Below, piece by piece: positions 62,503-64,000 of a DNA stretch of 64,000 nucleotides. Within the stretch, counting starts at the first letter, position 1. Each line of letters opens with the position of its first letter. A program made the translations under genes and the position numbers. Source of the DNA: Schizochytrium sp. TIO01 (lineage: Eukaryota > Sar > Bigyra > Thraustochytrida > Thraustochytriidae); NCBI GenBank assembly GCA_004764695.1, contig SMSO01000004.1, positions 2,011,501 through 2,075,500 of the forward strand. The letters are read 5' to 3'. The notes beneath the pieces were generated by a model. That model was not told where the DNA came from. It did not search any database and saw only the letters and a list, made by a program, of their open reading frames with translations.

Positions 62503-63612
62503 CGCCCGCTTCTGCCTCCGCTGTTGCTCAGATTCTAAATCTATTTAGCAAAATGACGTTGCTTGCTCCAACTTATCTCTTCAATGATGGTCCAATCAGT
62601 TCTCATCAACAGCTGCATGGACTATATCTATACAATCACAGTTGCAATGGAGTTTTTAATCGAAATCAAATAGTGCTCACTCTCATGAAAAAAGAACCTC
62701 GAGATTTTTCTTCTTCCTCTCCAGATCACTCACTCTCCATGCGTGTTCTCGTAACGCGGTATTTCCGTGCACCCTTATTAGGCACATTTCGTTAAATTAA
62801 AGTTTGAACTACCTCGGCTCAACGCAATGATCGCCCGGCATCTTGAGGATTTCGCATGTTTTCTAATGGATTTGAGTGCAGGATTTGTCAACCTTATCCC
62901 GTTCGGCGAACCTCACGAACCTTCATAATGAATTACGAAGATGATGATCTAAAATTTGATTGCATTTTGGTGTCACTGGTAGCTTCGTAGCCACTGTTAT
63001 GCAGCCATTAAACGATTAGCCCTGCTCCAACTAAGAGAAGTGTCTATGCTCCCATCCGCTTCCCGACCTGGTAAGCTCTTCAGATGCATGACCAAGCAGA
63101 GGTCATTTCATAATTTGTGCGTCTCAAGAGCTGCATTAAGCGGTGGTTCTGGTTGCTACTATCCACTGCAATCAATCCGTCATTAAGAATGACTCAAGCG
63201 TTACTCCGGAAGAGTGGATATTGATAGGAAATTAGTAGGTATAGGTATGTATGTATTTGTATTTAGTAGGCACAGACAGAAGAAGAGAAGAAGAAGAGCG
63301 TTCTTTCTTGCCTGCTAGCAAGTGCCTATCTACCGTCTAGCTCGTAGCAATCACTTATCTGCCGCTACTGTGTAACTACTGTAGTTGATGCTAGGAGGAG
63401 TCACTAGTGGGCTACTTTCTATCTATCATGTATCTATCTATCTATCTACAGTATGAATCAAGGTAGAAGTGGGCTACTGATAGTAGGCCTGCAAGAGAAC
63501 TCCAAGAATCCCAGAATCTTTCTTGTTCTTGAAGTTGTGTGTCGGTGGAGTTGTTCTTCATCACTACGGCCAACGGGAGTTCAGGATATGGTGGACTGCA
63601 GTTCGAACAAAG

Positions 63613-63835
63613 CTGTTTGCTTGTTTGCTTGTTTGTTTGTTTGTTTGTTTGTTTGTTTGTTTGTTTGTTTGTTTGTTTGTTTGTTTGTTTGTTTGTTTGT
63701 TTGTTTGTTTGTTTGTTTGTTTGTTTGTTTGTTTGTTTGTTTGTTTGTTTGTTTGTTTGTTTGTTTGTTTGTTTGTTTGTTTGTTTGTTTGTTTGTTTGT
63801 TTGTTTGTTTGTTTGTTTGTTTGTTTGTTTGTTTG
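63613..63835. repeat. (GTTT)n microsatellite, about 220 bp
   Basis: About 55 copies of GTTT, with two GCTT variants at the left edge and a sharp right edge (GTTTGAAGAC). It is the same motif and orientation as the 90-bp array at 3692, about 60 kb away. Assembly length is uncertain for a repeat of this size. Confidence 0.97.
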
Positions 63836-64000
63836 AAGACTGCTACAGTTGTGAAGAAACTAAACTACTCGGTATCTTTGATGGATTCATTCATCTGGTA
63901 GCTAGGCAGTAGGAGGCCTGGCAGTTAGTTTTGCAGCACCTAGTACCTAACAGGGTAGGAAGCCATCAAAAGCCAAGGAAACGAGGGATTGATTAGAAGC

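Larger units (their letters stand above)
62280..64000. other. Intergenic right end with palindrome and microsatellites
   Basis: No supported gene in 1.7 kb. It contains a 24-bp palindrome (62479-62502), a C run (CCCCCCCCC, 62403-62411), TAGGTATAGGTATGTATG near 63237, (GAA) runs at 63282-63299, a (CTAT)n stretch near 63420-63447 and the long (GTTT)n array. The frames around the array are artefacts of the repeat. Confidence 0.5.

Noticed and set aside
63453-63912. FVCL-repeat proteins at 63.5 kb (and at 3.7 kb)
   Set aside because: Direct translation of a (GTTT)n microsatellite; all three frames give the same repeat.

Overview
The window is nuclear DNA of a flagellated protist. The signs are spliceosomal introns (GT..AG, about 106-271 nt, several with a CTAAC-type branch site), long A/T tracts and tetranucleotide arrays between genes, and genes found only in eukaryotes: VPS13, CENP-X, an LAG1-type ceramide synthase, SRP40/Nopp140, TRIAP1/MDM35, a WASH subunit, and the cilium-linked genes CFAP161, MORN5 and OSCP1. 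Mostly intron-poor genes plus flagellar genes would fit a stramenopile such as a labyrinthulomycete (thraustochytrid). That is an inference; nothing in the window fixes the taxon. I saw no tRNA, rRNA, CRISPR array or intact transposon.

Layout. 1-197 is the 3' end of a WASHC3 (CCDC53)-like gene cut by the window edge. 1496-3106 (minus) encodes an AGC-family protein kinase. From 3107 to 27278 there is about 24 kb with no gene I can support. Its left part (to about 18.9 kb) is a patchwork of GC-rich purine/pyrimidine blocks, microsatellites and small tandem duplications; its right part is A/T-rich and featureless. 27279-38714 is one uninterrupted 11.4-kb reading frame for a VPS13-type bridge-like lipid transfer protein with unusual inserts (PDZ-like, RanBP2-type zinc finger, two DysF-like modules).

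From 38.7 kb on the window is gene-dense with short spacers: a small hypothetical protein (minus), a CdsA-type phosphatidate cytidylyltransferase, a secretory or membrane protein of unknown function (minus), a two-exon TRIAP1/MDM35, a four-helix membrane protein of unknown function, a two-exon CFAP161, SRP40/Nopp140 (minus), a four-exon UBA/PUB protein (minus), MORN5, OSCP1 (minus), an ER-type short-chain dehydrogenase (minus), a two-exon CENP-X, and a ceramide synthase. The last 1.7 kb holds a near-perfect palindrome and a 0.22-kb (GTTT)n array.

Two themes stand out. Four or five genes handle lipids: VPS13, CdsA, MDM35, ceramide synthase and perhaps the dehydrogenase. The last two both end in dilysine-type ER retrieval motifs. 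Three genes in 48-57 kb (CFAP161, MORN5, OSCP1) belong to flagellum-associated families, and two of them share an identical 12-mer at similar distance upstream of their start codons. Start codons were moved to the first family-consistent ATG wherever an open frame began at a non-ATG codon. Four genes (TRIAP1/MDM35, CFAP161, UBA/PUB, CENP-X) had to be assembled across introns by hand.
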